NCBI RefSeq assembly: GCF_002300165.1
Contig: NZ_MLCE01000014.1
Location: 124,001 to 188,000, forward strand
DNA: 64,000 nt
Direction: 5' to 3'
From: Streptomyces sp. Tue6028
Lineage (GTDB): Bacteria > Actinomycetota > Actinomycetes > Streptomycetales > Streptomycetaceae
Within the stretch, counting starts at the first letter, position 1. Each line of letters opens with the position of its first letter. Made by a program: the position numbers and the translations under genes. The notes below the pieces were generated by a model, which did not search any database, was not told the origin of the DNA, and saw only the letters and a list, made by a program, of their open reading frames with translations. Shown here one piece after another: positions 26,694-35,708 of this stretch.

Positions 26694-28301
26694 GTGACCT
26701 TGGACGTACGGCCTCAGCTGCTCGACGCACTCTCCGCCCTGCGCGACCGTGTCGCCGCCGCACGCTTTCCGCTGCCCCTGGCCGGGGCTCCACGCGCGCG
26801 TGCCAACCGCGACGAACTGCTCGCACAGCTCGACGACTATTTGGTGCCCCGGCTGAGACAGCCCGAAGCACCGCTCCTCGCCGTGATCGGTGGATCCACC
26901 GGCGCGGGCAAGTCGACTCTCGTCAACTCCCTTGTCGGACGGCGTGTCAGCGAGGCGGGGGTGCTGCGGCCGACGACCCGTACCCCGGTGCTCGTATGCC
27001 ATCCCGAAGACCATCACTGGTTCAGCGGGATGCGCGTGCTGCCCCAGCTCACGCGCGTGTGGAGACCCCATCAGGAGCCGGGCGACGATCTTCCCGGGCT
27101 CTCCGGGCAGTCCATGGAACCGGTGCTGCGCATCGAGACCGCCGACACGCTCCCCCGCAACCTCGCCCTGCTCGACGCCCCCGACATCGACTCCCTGGTC
27201 GCCGACAATCGTGTGCTCGCGGCCGAGCTGATCTGCGCGGCCGACATCTGGGTCATGGTCACTACGGCCGCCCGGTACGCCGACGCCGTGCCGTGGCACA
27301 TGCTGCGCACGGCCAAGGAGAACAAGGCGACCCTGGTGACCGTGCTCGACCGGGTGCCCCACCAGGTGGTGACGGAGGTCTCGCGCCAGTACGGCGCCCT
27401 GCTCACCAAGGCCGGGCTCGGCGAGGTGCCCCTCTTCACCGTGCCCGAGCTGCCGGAGTCCGCGTGGGGCGGCGGCCTGCTGCCCGCCACCGCCGTCGCG
27501 CCGCTGCGTACGTGGCTCCTGCACCGCGCCCAGGAGCCGGGTGCCCGCCACGAGGCCATGGCCCGGACGGCGCAGGGAGTGCTCGATTCGCTGATGAGGC
27601 GGATGCCTGAACTGGCCGGTGCGGCAGCCGCGCAGTACGCCGCGGCGCTGCGACTCACCTCCGCCGTCGAGAGTGCCTACGACATCGAACACGCGCGCGT
27701 GAAGGGCCGTTTGCAGGCCGGTGCCGTGCTCTCCGGGGGTGCGCTCAAGCGGTGGCGCGCCTTTCCCCTCGACTGCACCGCGGGCGAACTGCTCGACTCC
27801 CTGGTCGAGAGCCTGAGCGAGCTGCTGCTGTGCTCGGTCACGGCGGCCGACGAGCGCGTGGACGAGGTGTGGCGGCGCGAACCGGCCGCGGAGGCCCCGG
27901 GCCTGATGGACCGCGACCCCACGCTGGAGAGCGCCGAGCACCGGATCGGGATGGCTGTACGGCGCTGGCGGCGCGTCATGGAGGAGTACGCGGAGGAGGA
28001 GGTGCGCGGTCTCGAGAAGAGCGTCGCGCCCGACACCGAGATGGTGGCGGCGCTGGTCGCCACCGCACTCCTGGGCGGCCGCCGGGCGCGGAACGCCGGC
28101 GAGGGGCTCGCGGAGCGGATCGGAGCCCACAGCGCGTTGCGGCTGCGCGACCGGGGCGGCCGGCTGCTGACGGACTACCTCGACAGGACCCTGAACAACG
28201 AGCGCGAACGCCGTCTCGCGCCGCTCGACGCACTCGACGTCCACGCGGAACCCCAGGCCGAACTCATCGCCGCGCTGTCCGTACTGCAGAAGGAGAGGTG
28301 A
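26694..28301 (+). CDS. Dynamin-like / YfjP-type GTPase, first of a pair
   Basis: A 535-residue protein. The G1 loop is [15 protein letters not shown] (about residues 66-80), a conserved Thr in RPTTRTP serves as G2, and LLDAPDIDS is G3; the rest is helical, with hydrophobic stretches near the end of the domain. It belongs to the actinobacterial pairs of large GTPases that resemble dynamins and YfjP; in Streptomyces a pair of dynamin-like proteins stabilises sporulation septa, though that pair lies in another cluster. GTG 26694 gives the N-terminus [11 protein letters not shown]; no ribosome-binding site is visible, so start choice is uncertain (GTG 26691 and ATG 26652 are alternatives). It is followed by its partner after 5 bp. 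Confidence 0.82.
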   Translation: MTLDVRPQLLDALSALRDRVAAARFPLPLAGAPRARANRDELLAQLDDYLVPRLRQPEAPLLAVIGGSTGAGKSTLVNSLVGRRVSEAGVLRPTTRTPVLVCHPEDHHWFSGMRVLPQLTRVWRPHQEPGDDLPGLSGQSMEPVLRIETADTLPRNLALLDAPDIDSLVADNRVLAAELICAADIWVMVTTAARYADAVPWHMLRTAKENKATLVTVLDRVPHQVVTEVSRQYGALLTKAGLGEVPLFTVPELPESAWGGGLLPATAVAPLRTWLLHRAQEPGARHEAMARTAQGVLDSLMRRMPELAGAAAAQYAAALRLTSAVESAYDIEHARVKGRLQAGAVLSGGALKRWRAFPLDCTAGELLDSLVESLSELLLCSVTAADERVDEVWRREPAAEAPGLMDRDPTLESAEHRIGMAVRRWRRVMEEYAEEEVRGLEKSVAPDTEMVAALVATALLGGRRARNAGEGLAERIGAHSALRLRDRGGRLLTDYLDRTLNNERERRLAPLDALDVHAEPQAELIAALSVLQKER

Positions 28302-28306
28302 CCGCG

Positions 28307-30931
28307 GTGACTGCCGTCACTGACCACACGGATCACGCCGACCGTCCCGGAGACGACCCGCACGGAGACGACCCGCACGGGGACGAGCCGCGCGGAGAGA
28401 CTCCCCGCGGGGAGGCCTCACGCGGTCAGGAGCGCCCTCGCGACGAACGCTCCCGGGACGGCCGCCTCGGGGGCGACCGTCCCGCCGGCGGGCACGACGG
28501 GGACGCGCACGACGGTGAGAGACGTGGCACGCAGGGACCCGGGGCAGCGGGCCGCCCCGCGGAGGCCGGCCCGCAGGAAGGGCGCCCACGGGACGAACGG
28601 TCCGGAGACGGCGGCACGCCGCAGGGCCGGGCCGAGGACGCCCGCCCGGCGGACGCCCGGTCCGGAGAGCCCCGCCCCTCGGGGGCCCCGTCCGACGGGG
28701 CCCGCTCGGGAGGTACTGAGCCCTCACCGGCCCGTTCCGAGGGTCGGAATCCGCGAGAGGCCCGGTCCGAAGGCAGGGGGACTCAGGAGGGCCGCACCGA
28801 GGACACGCGGGCCGACGCCCGTACCGAGACCACCTCGTCGGGAGGCGTCCGTACCGAGGGTGCCTCGTCCGGAGGCGTCCGGTCCGGGGACGCCCCGTCC
28901 GAGGGCGGCGGCCGGCCGGGCGGGAACCGCGCCGGCGACGAACGCTCCGCGGGGCGACCGGGCCGGAACCGCGCCGGCGACGAACGCTCCGCGGGCGCCG
29001 CCAGGGATGACGCCCCCTCCGAGGACACGCGCCGGAAGAGCATCGGACTCTCCAAGGAGCGGCGGGCGGTCCGCAAGGAGGCGGCTGCCGCCGAGGGCCG
29101 GTTCCGCAGGGGTGCCGGAGCCGGGAAGCCCTCCGCGGCCGGACTCCCCGAGCGCGCCCCGGCCGGTGAAGGCGACGGGCACGCGCGCGTGAACGCCGAC
29201 GACGGGTCCGCGCGCGCGGACGGCGACGCGGTCTGGGACGACGGGCTCATCGCACGGCGCGTGACGGAGCCGGCCACCGGCGGGGAACCGCCCGCGCCGG
29301 ACACCAGACCCGCCGTACAGGCCCCGCCGGCACCGCTCGCGTACGACGCCCCGCTGCGCGCGCGTCTGGACGCGCTGCGTGAACTCGTGGGCATCTCGCG
29401 GGCGCGGCTCGACAGCGGCACCCTCGCGGAGGCCGGCCGGGTCCTCGACGAGGCCGCGGCGCGCCGCAAGCTCTCCGGGCAGCACACCGTCGTGGCCATC
29501 GCCGGCGCGACGGGCAGCGGCAAGTCCCAGCTGTTCAACGCGCTCGCGGGTGTGGCCATTTCGGAGACCGGCGTCCGCCGGCCGACCACCGCTGCGCCCA
29601 TCGCGTGCAGCTGGAGCGACGGCGCGGCCACGCTCATCGACCGGCTCGGCATCCCGGGCCGGCTCCGCAGGCGGCCGTTGCAGAGCCCGGAGGCCGAGGC
29701 GCAGCTGCGCGGTCTCGTCCTGGTCGACCTGCCCGACCACGACTCCGCCGCCGTCCAGCACCGCGAGCAGGTCGACCGCGTCCTGAAGCTCGTCGACGCG
29801 GTCATCTGGGTGGTGGATCCCGAGAAGTACGCGGACGCCGTCATCCACGAGCGCTACCTGCGGCCCATGGCCGGACACGCCGAGGTCATGTTCGTCGTGC
29901 TCAACCAGGTGGACCGGCTGCCCGGGGAGGCTGCCCACCAGGTCCTGGACGACCTGCGGCGGCTGCTCGACGAGGACGGCATCGCGCTCGGCGAGCACGG
30001 TGAACCGGGCGCGACCGTGCTCGCGCTGTCCGCGCTCACCGGGGACGGAGTCGGGGAACTGCGCGAGGTCCTCGGCCAGTTCGTGACCCGGCGCAACGCG
30101 CCCGGGCGCCGGATCTCGGCCGATGTCGACGCGACCGCCACGCAGCTGCGCCCGGCGTACGTGACCGGTCGGCGCGTCGGGCTCAGCGAGGAGGCCCGCG
30201 ACGAGTTCTCGGACCGGCTCGCGGACGCGGTGGGCGCCGTCGCGGCCGGGGAGGCGGCCGAGCGCGCCTGGCGCCGCAACGCCAACCGCGCCTGCGGCAC
30301 GCCCTGGCTGAGGCTGTGGCGGTGGACGCAGGAGCGGCGCGATCCCCAGACGGGACGTCTGCCGGTGCGGGACCCCGCCGACGAGGAGGCCACGGCCCGC
30401 CAGCGCGTGGAGCAGGCCGTACGGGTGGTCTCGGACCGAGCGGCGTACGGGCTGCCAGCCCCCTGGTCCCTGGCGGTGCGCGAGGCCGCCGTGCGAGGGG
30501 CGCAGGGGCTGCCCGAGGCCCTGGACGAGATGGCGGCGCGCGCCACGACTCCGGCGAGGCGTCCACCGCGGCCCGGCTGGTGGCCGATCGCCGTGCTCGC
30601 GCAGGCGTCGATGACGATCCTCCAGATCGTCGGCGGACTGTGGCTGGTGGCGCAGATCGTCGGGGTGATGTCGCCGAACCTCGGGGTGCCGGTGCTGCTG
30701 ATGGTGGCGGGCATCGTCGGAGGCCCGCTCGTCGAGTGGGGCAGCAGAATGGCGGCCCGCGGGCCGGCCCGGCGCTACGGGCAGGAGGCGGAACGGCGGC
30801 TGCGCGAGGCGGCCACCGGATGCGGCAGGGCCCGTGTGCTCGATCCCCTGGCCGCGGAGTTGCTGCGGTACCGGGAGGTCCGGGAGGAGTACGGGCGGGT
30901 GACGGGGGCGGCGCCGGCATCCGTCGGGTAA
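28307..30931 (+). CDS. YfjP-type GTPase with a long disordered N-terminus and C-terminal membrane helices
   Basis: An 874-residue protein. The first 300 residues are low-complexity and charged (Arg, Asp, Glu, Gly, Ser), with imperfect repeats such as NRAGDERSAG occurring twice. The GTPase domain begins near residue 345: G1 GATGSGKSQLFNAL (about 399), RRPTTAAP, G3 DLPDHDS and G4 NQVD. Two hydrophobic helices at about 765-815 anchor it in the membrane, and the tail is helical. GTG 28307 follows AGGAGAGG at good spacing; GTG 28298 overlapping the upstream stop is the alternative. Pairing with the soluble upstream GTPase and the SSB downstream suggests a role in cell division, membrane remodelling or chromosome handling during sporulation, which is inference. 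Confidence 0.85.
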   Translation: MTAVTDHTDHADRPGDDPHGDDPHGDEPRGETPRGEASRGQERPRDERSRDGRLGGDRPAGGHDGDAHDGERRGTQGPGAAGRPAEAGPQEGRPRDERSGDGGTPQGRAEDARPADARSGEPRPSGAPSDGARSGGTEPSPARSEGRNPREARSEGRGTQEGRTEDTRADARTETTSSGGVRTEGASSGGVRSGDAPSEGGGRPGGNRAGDERSAGRPGRNRAGDERSAGAARDDAPSEDTRRKSIGLSKERRAVRKEAAAAEGRFRRGAGAGKPSAAGLPERAPAGEGDGHARVNADDGSARADGDAVWDDGLIARRVTEPATGGEPPAPDTRPAVQAPPAPLAYDAPLRARLDALRELVGISRARLDSGTLAEAGRVLDEAAARRKLSGQHTVVAIAGATGSGKSQLFNALAGVAISETGVRRPTTAAPIACSWSDGAATLIDRLGIPGRLRRRPLQSPEAEAQLRGLVLVDLPDHDSAAVQHREQVDRVLKLVDAVIWVVDPEKYADAVIHERYLRPMAGHAEVMFVVLNQVDRLPGEAAHQVLDDLRRLLDEDGIALGEHGEPGATVLALSALTGDGVGELREVLGQFVTRRNAPGRRISADVDATATQLRPAYVTGRRVGLSEEARDEFSDRLADAVGAVAAGEAAERAWRRNANRACGTPWLRLWRWTQERRDPQTGRLPVRDPADEEATARQRVEQAVRVVSDRAAYGLPAPWSLAVREAAVRGAQGLPEALDEMAARATTPARRPPRPGWWPIAVLAQASMTILQIVGGLWLVAQIVGVMSPNLGVPVLLMVAGIVGGPLVEWGSRMAARGPARRYGQEAERRLREAATGCGRARVLDPLAAELLRYREVREEYGRVTGAAPASVG

Positions 30932-31104
30932 AGCATCGTGCCGGACGGCTGCCACTCCTTCGAGTGAGACGGTTGTCCACAATCGGCCGGTGACCCACAG
31001 GGCCCGGCGGGCCCGGCCCGGCGGAGGCAGTCTGAACTCGCGGCGACCGCAGCAGCGCAGCGGTCGCCGCGTCGGACGCATTCGCACGGGAGAGGGGTTC
31101 GGGC

Positions 31105-31575
31105 ATGAACGAGACGACGGTGTGCGTGGTGGGGAACGTCGCGACGCAACCGGTCTACCGGGAGGCGCCGGCCGGGGCGTCGGCCCGGTTCCGGCTGGCG
31201 GTCACCTCGCGTTACTGGGACCGCGAGAAGAACCAGTGGGTCGACGGGCACACCAATTTCTTCACGGTGTGGGCGAAGAAGTCCCTCGCGACGAACGTGG
31301 GGGCGTCCGTGTCCGTGGGCGATCCGGTCCTCGTCCAGGGACGGTTGAAGATCCGCACGGAGACGCGGGACGGCCAGAGCTGGACGTCCGCGGACGTCGA
31401 CGCCACGGCGATCGGACACGACCTGTCCCGCGGCACATCGGCCTTCCGTCGGCCCCCGAAGGGGGACACGGGAGCGGCCTCGCCGCCCCAGCCTGAACCG
31501 AGTTGGGAGACACCCCCACCCGCCTCTTCGGACGCGGCCTCCCAACAGCGGCTCGAACCTGTCGGAGTGACGTGA
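31105..31575 (+). CDS. ssbB: Single-stranded DNA-binding protein, short paralogue (SsbB-like)
   Basis: A 156-residue SSB. The OB fold is recognisable from CVVGNVATQPVYRE, FRLAVTSRYWDR, NFFTVWAKKSLA and DPVLVQGRLKIR (residues 6-85). The C-terminus is Pro/Ser-rich and ends EPVGVT, so the acidic DDDIPF-type tip that recruits repair proteins in the essential SSB is missing. In S. coelicolor a paralogue without the tip is needed for proper chromosome segregation during sporulation. ATG 31105 follows GGGAGAGGGG. The gene follows the GTPase pair at 173 bp. Confidence 0.92.
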   Translation: MNETTVCVVGNVATQPVYREAPAGASARFRLAVTSRYWDREKNQWVDGHTNFFTVWAKKSLATNVGASVSVGDPVLVQGRLKIRTETRDGQSWTSADVDATAIGHDLSRGTSAFRRPPKGDTGAASPPQPEPSWETPPPASSDAASQQRLEPVGVT

Positions 31576-31605
31576 CGTCAGGGACCCGCGCGATCTGACC
31601 GAACT

Positions 31606-31660
31606 GCGCCTTATCGACGAATTCGAACCGATCCTCCATCGTGGATTTGTCGATAAGCGC
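31606..31660. promoter_or_regulatory. Long inverted repeat after ssbB
   Basis: GCGCCTTATCGAC (31606-31618) pairs with GTCGATAAGCGC (31649-31660) with one bulged C; the intervening 30 bases can fold further (ATCC..CCA/TGG..AT). It begins 31 bp after the ssbB stop. It could be the ssbB terminator or an operator. Confidence 0.6.
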
Positions 31661-31661
31661 A

Positions 31662-31679
31662 GCTCACAAGCAGGTGAGC
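31662..31679. promoter_or_regulatory. Small hairpin GCTCAC/GTGAGC
   Basis: Six-base perfect arms with a 6-nt loop sit directly between the two larger inverted repeats. Confidence 0.4.
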
Positions 31680-31709
31680 GATAACGATTCCGAGTCGGAT
31701 CGGTTATCG
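31679..31709. promoter_or_regulatory. 31-bp imperfect palindrome upstream of the surface-protein gene
   Basis: The outer arms CGATAAC and GTTATCG (31679-31685, 31703-31709) and the inner arms GATTCCGA and TCGGATC are symmetric about 31694. It is 125 bp before the surface-protein start and has the size of a dimeric regulator site. Confidence 0.5.
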
Positions 31710-31833
31710 GATGGAATGACCGGGGAGCGTGGTGCGCCGCGTCTTTAGGATGCCGGGCATAGCTCACGGGGCTTCTGATTCTGCTGGCGGGACCGTCCCC
31801 CACATCAACGGGTCCTGCGCGAAGGGGAATTCT

Positions 31834-33243
31834 GTGTTTCGTTCGTTCTCTGCGTCGTTCGCGCGCAGGCGGGTGACAGCCCGTCTCACCGCCGCGACGT
31901 TGGTGTCGGGTCTCGTCGCCGCGGGGGCGCTCGCCACCGCCGGAACGGCCGCCGCCGACGAGACCCCGCAGAGCCTGGGTGGCGCGACCGCCACCATCGG
32001 CGACCTGAAGACCTACGGCTCGGCCGTCATCCACGATCACGGCGAGGACTCGTGGGTCTCCGCGGGTCTCTTCGAGATGTCCGTCGACGACGGCGGCATG
32101 CTGCAGACCTACTGCGTCGACCTCCACAACCCGACCCAGCGGGACGCCAAGTACCAGGAGACGCCCTGGAGCGGCACCTCGCTGGGCGCCAACAAGGACG
32201 CGGGCAAGATCCGCTGGATCCTGCAGAACTCCTACCCGCAGGTGAACGACCTCGCGGCCCTCGCCGCGAAGGCCGGCGTCGCAAGCCTCACGGAGAAGGA
32301 CGCGGCGGCCGGTACGCAGGTGGCCATCTGGAGGTACTCGGACGGTGCCGACGTGGACGCGGCCGACCCCGGGGCGCAGAAGCTCGCGGACTACCTGCAG
32401 AAGAACGCGCGGAATCTACCCGAGCCCAAGGCCTCGCTGAACCTCACCCCGCCCGCGGTCTCCGGTCATGCCGGCGAGCGGCTCGGCCCGGTCACGGTGC
32501 ACACCAACGCGGACAGGGTGGCGGTGGCGCCCCCGGCGGACGCCGCAGCCGCCGGCGTGAAGATCGTGGACAAGGACGGCAAGCCGGTGACGTCCGCCGT
32601 CGACGGCGGCCACGTCTACTTCGACGTGCCGAAGGACAGCGCGGACGGTTCGGCCGCGCTGACGGTGCAGGCCTCCACGACCGTGCCGGTCGGCCGTGCC
32701 TTCACCTCCGAGACCCGCAGCCAGACACAGATCCTCGCGGGCTCCAGCGAGTCGACGGTCTCCGCGACGGCGACCGCCAACTGGGCCGAGAAGGGCGCCA
32801 TACCGGCTCTGTCCGCCAAGAAGAACTGCGCCGAGGGCGGCGTGGACATCACGGCGGCCAATGAGGGCGACGAGCCGTTCACCTTCGAGCTGATGGGGAG
32901 CGAGCACACCATCGGGGCGGGCGCGTCCGGGACGGTGACCATTCCGCTCCAGGAGGACCAGGCGTACGACTTCACGATCACCGGTCCGAACGGCTTCCAG
33001 AAGCGGTTCAAGGGCGTCCTCGACTGCAAGACCCAGGGCAGCGCGAACGACATCTCGACCCAGACGGTCAGTGAGCCGAGCCCGGCCTCGGTGGGCGGCA
33101 CGTCCGCGGGCGACAGCGATCTCGCCGAGACCGGCAGCTCGAACGCGACGCCCGTCATCGCGGGGATCGCCATCGCCCTCGTCGTCATCGGCGGCGCCGC
33201 GGTCGTCCTCGTCCGCCGCAAGAAGTCACCCACACAGGACTGA
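31834..33243 (+). CDS. Thioester-domain (TQXA) surface protein with LAETG sortase signal
   Basis: A 469-residue secreted protein. A signal peptide covers about residues 1-45 (hydrophobic LVAAGALATAG, cleavage near TAAADE). The N-terminal domain has YCVDLHNPT and AAGTQVAIWRY, the Cys and Gln of an internal thioester (TQXA) domain, which in other Gram-positive adhesins bonds covalently to host or surface amines. Two Ig-like stalk segments follow, then a linker and LAETG at about residue 431, a membrane helix and a KK tail: a class E sortase signal for attachment to peptidoglycan. GTG 31834 follows AAGGGGA. It is likely displayed on hyphae or spores. Confidence 0.9.
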   Translation: MFRSFSASFARRRVTARLTAATLVSGLVAAGALATAGTAAADETPQSLGGATATIGDLKTYGSAVIHDHGEDSWVSAGLFEMSVDDGGMLQTYCVDLHNPTQRDAKYQETPWSGTSLGANKDAGKIRWILQNSYPQVNDLAALAAKAGVASLTEKDAAAGTQVAIWRYSDGADVDAADPGAQKLADYLQKNARNLPEPKASLNLTPPAVSGHAGERLGPVTVHTNADRVAVAPPADAAAAGVKIVDKDGKPVTSAVDGGHVYFDVPKDSADGSAALTVQASTTVPVGRAFTSETRSQTQILAGSSESTVSATATANWAEKGAIPALSAKKNCAEGGVDITAANEGDEPFTFELMGSEHTIGAGASGTVTIPLQEDQAYDFTITGPNGFQKRFKGVLDCKTQGSANDISTQTVSEPSPASVGGTSAGDSDLAETGSSNATPVIAGIAIALVVIGGAAVVLVRRKKSPTQD

Positions 33244-33270
33244 ACCGCGCAGGGCTGCGCCACCCTGCAC

Positions 33271-33326
33271 CTCGACAGCTCGACAGCTCGACAGCTCGAC
33301 AGCTCGACAGCTCGACAGCTCGACAG
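33271..33326. repeat. Seven perfect copies of the octamer CTCGACAG
   Basis: The unit repeats without a mismatch from 33271 to 33326, 28 bp after the stop of the surface-protein gene. Arrays like this change copy number by slippage. It lies between genes and does not enter a reading frame that I accept. Confidence 0.97.
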
Positions 33327-33542
33327 CGGGTGACCGTACTCAGGACGGCTTCGTGATCCCGTGGCCCCGGCCCGCCCCAGGCGCCCGGGGCCACGCGCCT
33401 CGCTGAAGTGCCGCTCCACCGGCCGGCCGGACGTGTCCCGCGCCCCGGGCCGGGCGGTCCCGTGCCGCGGGCAGCCGTTTGTGATCTTCGATACCCGCGC
33501 GGGCGCACGGCTTTGCAGCGGGCCCGGGCCGCCCCTACGGTG

Positions 33543-33730
33543 GTCGGGCCGTGGTGTTCGGGAAGACCGGTGACGGCCCCTCAGGGGCCCAGGCCGGAGC
33601 GGCCCTCGCCACTGTGATCGGGGAGTTTCCGTCCCGTGCCGCCCTCCTCGGGCGGCGCCACTGGCCGTGCGGCCGGGAAGGCAGGGGCGGACGCGCGAAC
33701 CCGTCAGCCAGGAGACCGGCCACGGCATCT
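33543..33730 (+). promoter_or_regulatory. Cobalamin (B12) riboswitch
   Basis: The conserved parts of the AdoCbl riboswitch appear in order: GGGAAGACCGGTGA (about 33560-33573), GCCACTGTGATC (about 33608), GCCACTGGCC and GGCCGGGAAGGC (about 33656-33682), and the B12 box CAGCCAGGAGACCGGCC at 33705-33721. It ends about 40 bp before the NiCoT start. Binding of adenosylcobalamin should lower expression of the transporter, which marks cobalt as the physiological substrate. Confidence 0.93.
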
Positions 33731-33766
33731 CACGAAGTGATCCACGAGGTGCTGGAGCGTGACCGC

Positions 33767-34870
33767 ATGACCCTGCCCACGCAGTCGTCCCCTTCCCCCG
33801 CCGCGTTCCGCTGGCGGCGCGAGGACACGGTACGGACCGCCGTGCTCCTCGCCGTGATCGCGGGCCTGCACGTCGTCGCCTTCGGCGTCCTGTTCCTGCT
33901 CGTGGTGCCCGAGCACTACGAGGTCGGGTCCAAGGCCTTCGGCATCGGCCTCGGCGTCACCGCCTACACGCTGGGCATGCGGCACGCCTTCGACGCCGAC
34001 CACATCGCCGCGATCGACAACACCACCCGGAAGCTGATGGCCGACGGCAAGCGGCCGGTGTCGGTGGGCTTCTGGTTCGCGCTCGGGCACTCCAGCGTCG
34101 TGGTCCTGCTGGCCGCGCTCATCGCCGGAGGCACCCAGCTGGCCGGGCACATCATGAACGAGGGCTCCAGCACGCATCAGGTGCTCGGCGTCATGGGCAC
34201 CACGGTCTCCGGGTCGTTCCTCTATCTGATCGCGGCCCTGAACCTGGTGGCGCTCGTCGGCATCCTGCGGGTGTTCCGGGCGATGCGCGCGGGCGAGTAC
34301 GACGAGGCCGAACTCGAACAGCACCTGGATTCGCGCGGGTTCATGAACCGCGTCCTCGGCCGCTTCACGAAGTCCATCACCCGGCCGGGACAGATGTATC
34401 CGCTGGGCTTCCTGTTCGGCCTGGGCTTCGACACCGCCACCGAGGTCACGCTGATGGTGATGGCGGGCAGCGGCGCCGCGGCCGGGCTGCCCTGGTACGC
34501 GATCCTGTGCCTGCCGCTGCTGTTCGCCGCGGGGATGAGCCTCTTCGACACCCTGGACGGCACCTTCATGAACTTCGCCTACCAGTGGGCCTTCTCCAAC
34601 CCGGTCCGGAAGGTCTTCTACAACCTCACCATCACCGGCCTGTCCATCGCGGTGGCCTTCTTCATCGGCACCATCGAGCTGGTGGGCGTCCTGCACGACA
34701 AGCTCGGACTGAGCGACGCGGTGACCGGCTGGATAGCGGGCCTCGACCTGGACAACGTCGGCTACATCATCGTCGGCCTGTTCGTCGTCGTCTGGGCGGC
34801 GGCCGTGGCGTACTGGCGGCTCGCCAAGGTCGAGCAACGCTGGGCGGTCCGCCCCGCCGACGGGAACTGA
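33767..34870 (+). CDS. NiCoT-family cobalt/nickel transporter
   Basis: A 367-residue membrane permease with eight predicted helices. The family signature RHAFDADHIAAIDN in helix 2 (core RHAFDADHI), GFWFALGHSSVV, and LGFDTATEV are all present; the His and Asp residues of the first motif bind the metal. NiCoT proteins import Ni2+ or Co2+; the cobalamin riboswitch directly upstream argues that cobalt for B12 synthesis is the main cargo. ATG 33767 follows GGTGCTGGAG. It is a single-gene transcription unit, convergent with the YcnI-like gene. Confidence 0.94.
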   Translation: MTLPTQSSPSPAAFRWRREDTVRTAVLLAVIAGLHVVAFGVLFLLVVPEHYEVGSKAFGIGLGVTAYTLGMRHAFDADHIAAIDNTTRKLMADGKRPVSVGFWFALGHSSVVVLLAALIAGGTQLAGHIMNEGSSTHQVLGVMGTTVSGSFLYLIAALNLVALVGILRVFRAMRAGEYDEAELEQHLDSRGFMNRVLGRFTKSITRPGQMYPLGFLFGLGFDTATEVTLMVMAGSGAAAGLPWYAILCLPLLFAAGMSLFDTLDGTFMNFAYQWAFSNPVRKVFYNLTITGLSIAVAFFIGTIELVGVLHDKLGLSDAVTGWIAGLDLDNVGYIIVGLFVVVWAAAVAYWRLAKVEQRWAVRPADGN

Positions 34871-34925
34871 CACCGAGCTGCCGCCCCACCGGCCGGAACC
34901 GGCGGGGCGGCTGCGCCGCTGCCCC

Positions 34926-35678
34926 CTAGGAGCGTGCGTTCCGGCCGCGGACGAGGGCGAACCCGGCGGCGAGCAGCCCGAGGACACCCACGACCAGCCC
35001 GGCGACACCCAGGCCGCGAGCGGTCGAGTCACTGCTCTTGTCGCTCGCCGTCGAGGCCCTGGCGGTCGACTCCGACGCCGGCGCCGACGAGGAGGCCGAG
35101 GACGACCCCTCACCGGAGCCCGCCCCGCCCGCGCTCTCGGCGGTGAGCGAGAGCAGCGGCGCCGGGCTCTCCGGCTCCTCGCCGCCCTTCGGCGTCTCCT
35201 CGATCCAGCGGACCACCTTGCCGTCCGAATAGGTCTGCAGGGTCTTGAAGGCCAGCTGGTCGGTGTCGTCGGGCAGTTGACCGAAGGCGACGTCGAAGTC
35301 CTGGAACTCGCCGTGCCGGATCCGGCCGCCGGTCCAGGTGATCTCCGAGACGGCGTCGGTGATCGTGCCGTCGTCCGTCTTGATCGGCTTCTTCAGCCTG
35401 CTGGTCGTCACCTTGGCGGTCCAGCCCGCCTGCGGAGTGACCAGAACGCCCAGGACGGGGTGGTCGGTGGGCAGGAACACCTGCACCTTCGTGGTGCTGG
35501 CGGTGTCCTCCTCATTGGGGACGCGGAAGGTCAGGACACCGTCCGTGGCGCCTTTGGGGTAGCTCTCGGGGTGAACCGTCACATGCGCGAAGGCGGCACC
35601 AGCCGCGGTCAGGACTCCGGCGGTGCTCAGGGCGGCGACGACGCCGGCGCGGCGCAGGGTGGTGCTCATCGGGGACAT
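34926..35678 (-). CDS. YcnI-family (DUF1775) copper-handling surface protein
   Basis: A 250-residue exported protein. The signal peptide ends at AAFAHVTVHPES, leaving an N-terminal histidine; in YcnI this histidine together with a conserved Trp and Glu binds Cu(II). The domain covers about residues 32-165, followed by a Ser/Ala-rich linker and a C-terminal membrane helix (about 218-240) with a short basic tail. It should be tethered to the outer face of the membrane. The next gene in the same direction encodes a His/Met-rich membrane protein, 30 bp upstream, supporting a two-gene copper unit. ATG 35678 follows GGAG. Confidence 0.88.
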   Translation of the reverse strand: MSPMSTTLRRAGVVAALSTAGVLTAAGAAFAHVTVHPESYPKGATDGVLTFRVPNEEDTASTTKVQVFLPTDHPVLGVLVTPQAGWTAKVTTSRLKKPIKTDDGTITDAVSEITWTGGRIRHGEFQDFDVAFGQLPDDTDQLAFKTLQTYSDGKVVRWIEETPKGGEEPESPAPLLSLTAESAGGAGSGEGSSSASSSAPASESTARASTASDKSSDSTARGLGVAGLVVGVLGLLAAGFALVRGRNARS

Positions 35679-35708
35679 CAGGGGACTCCGTACTGGTGTG
35701 GAACGCGG

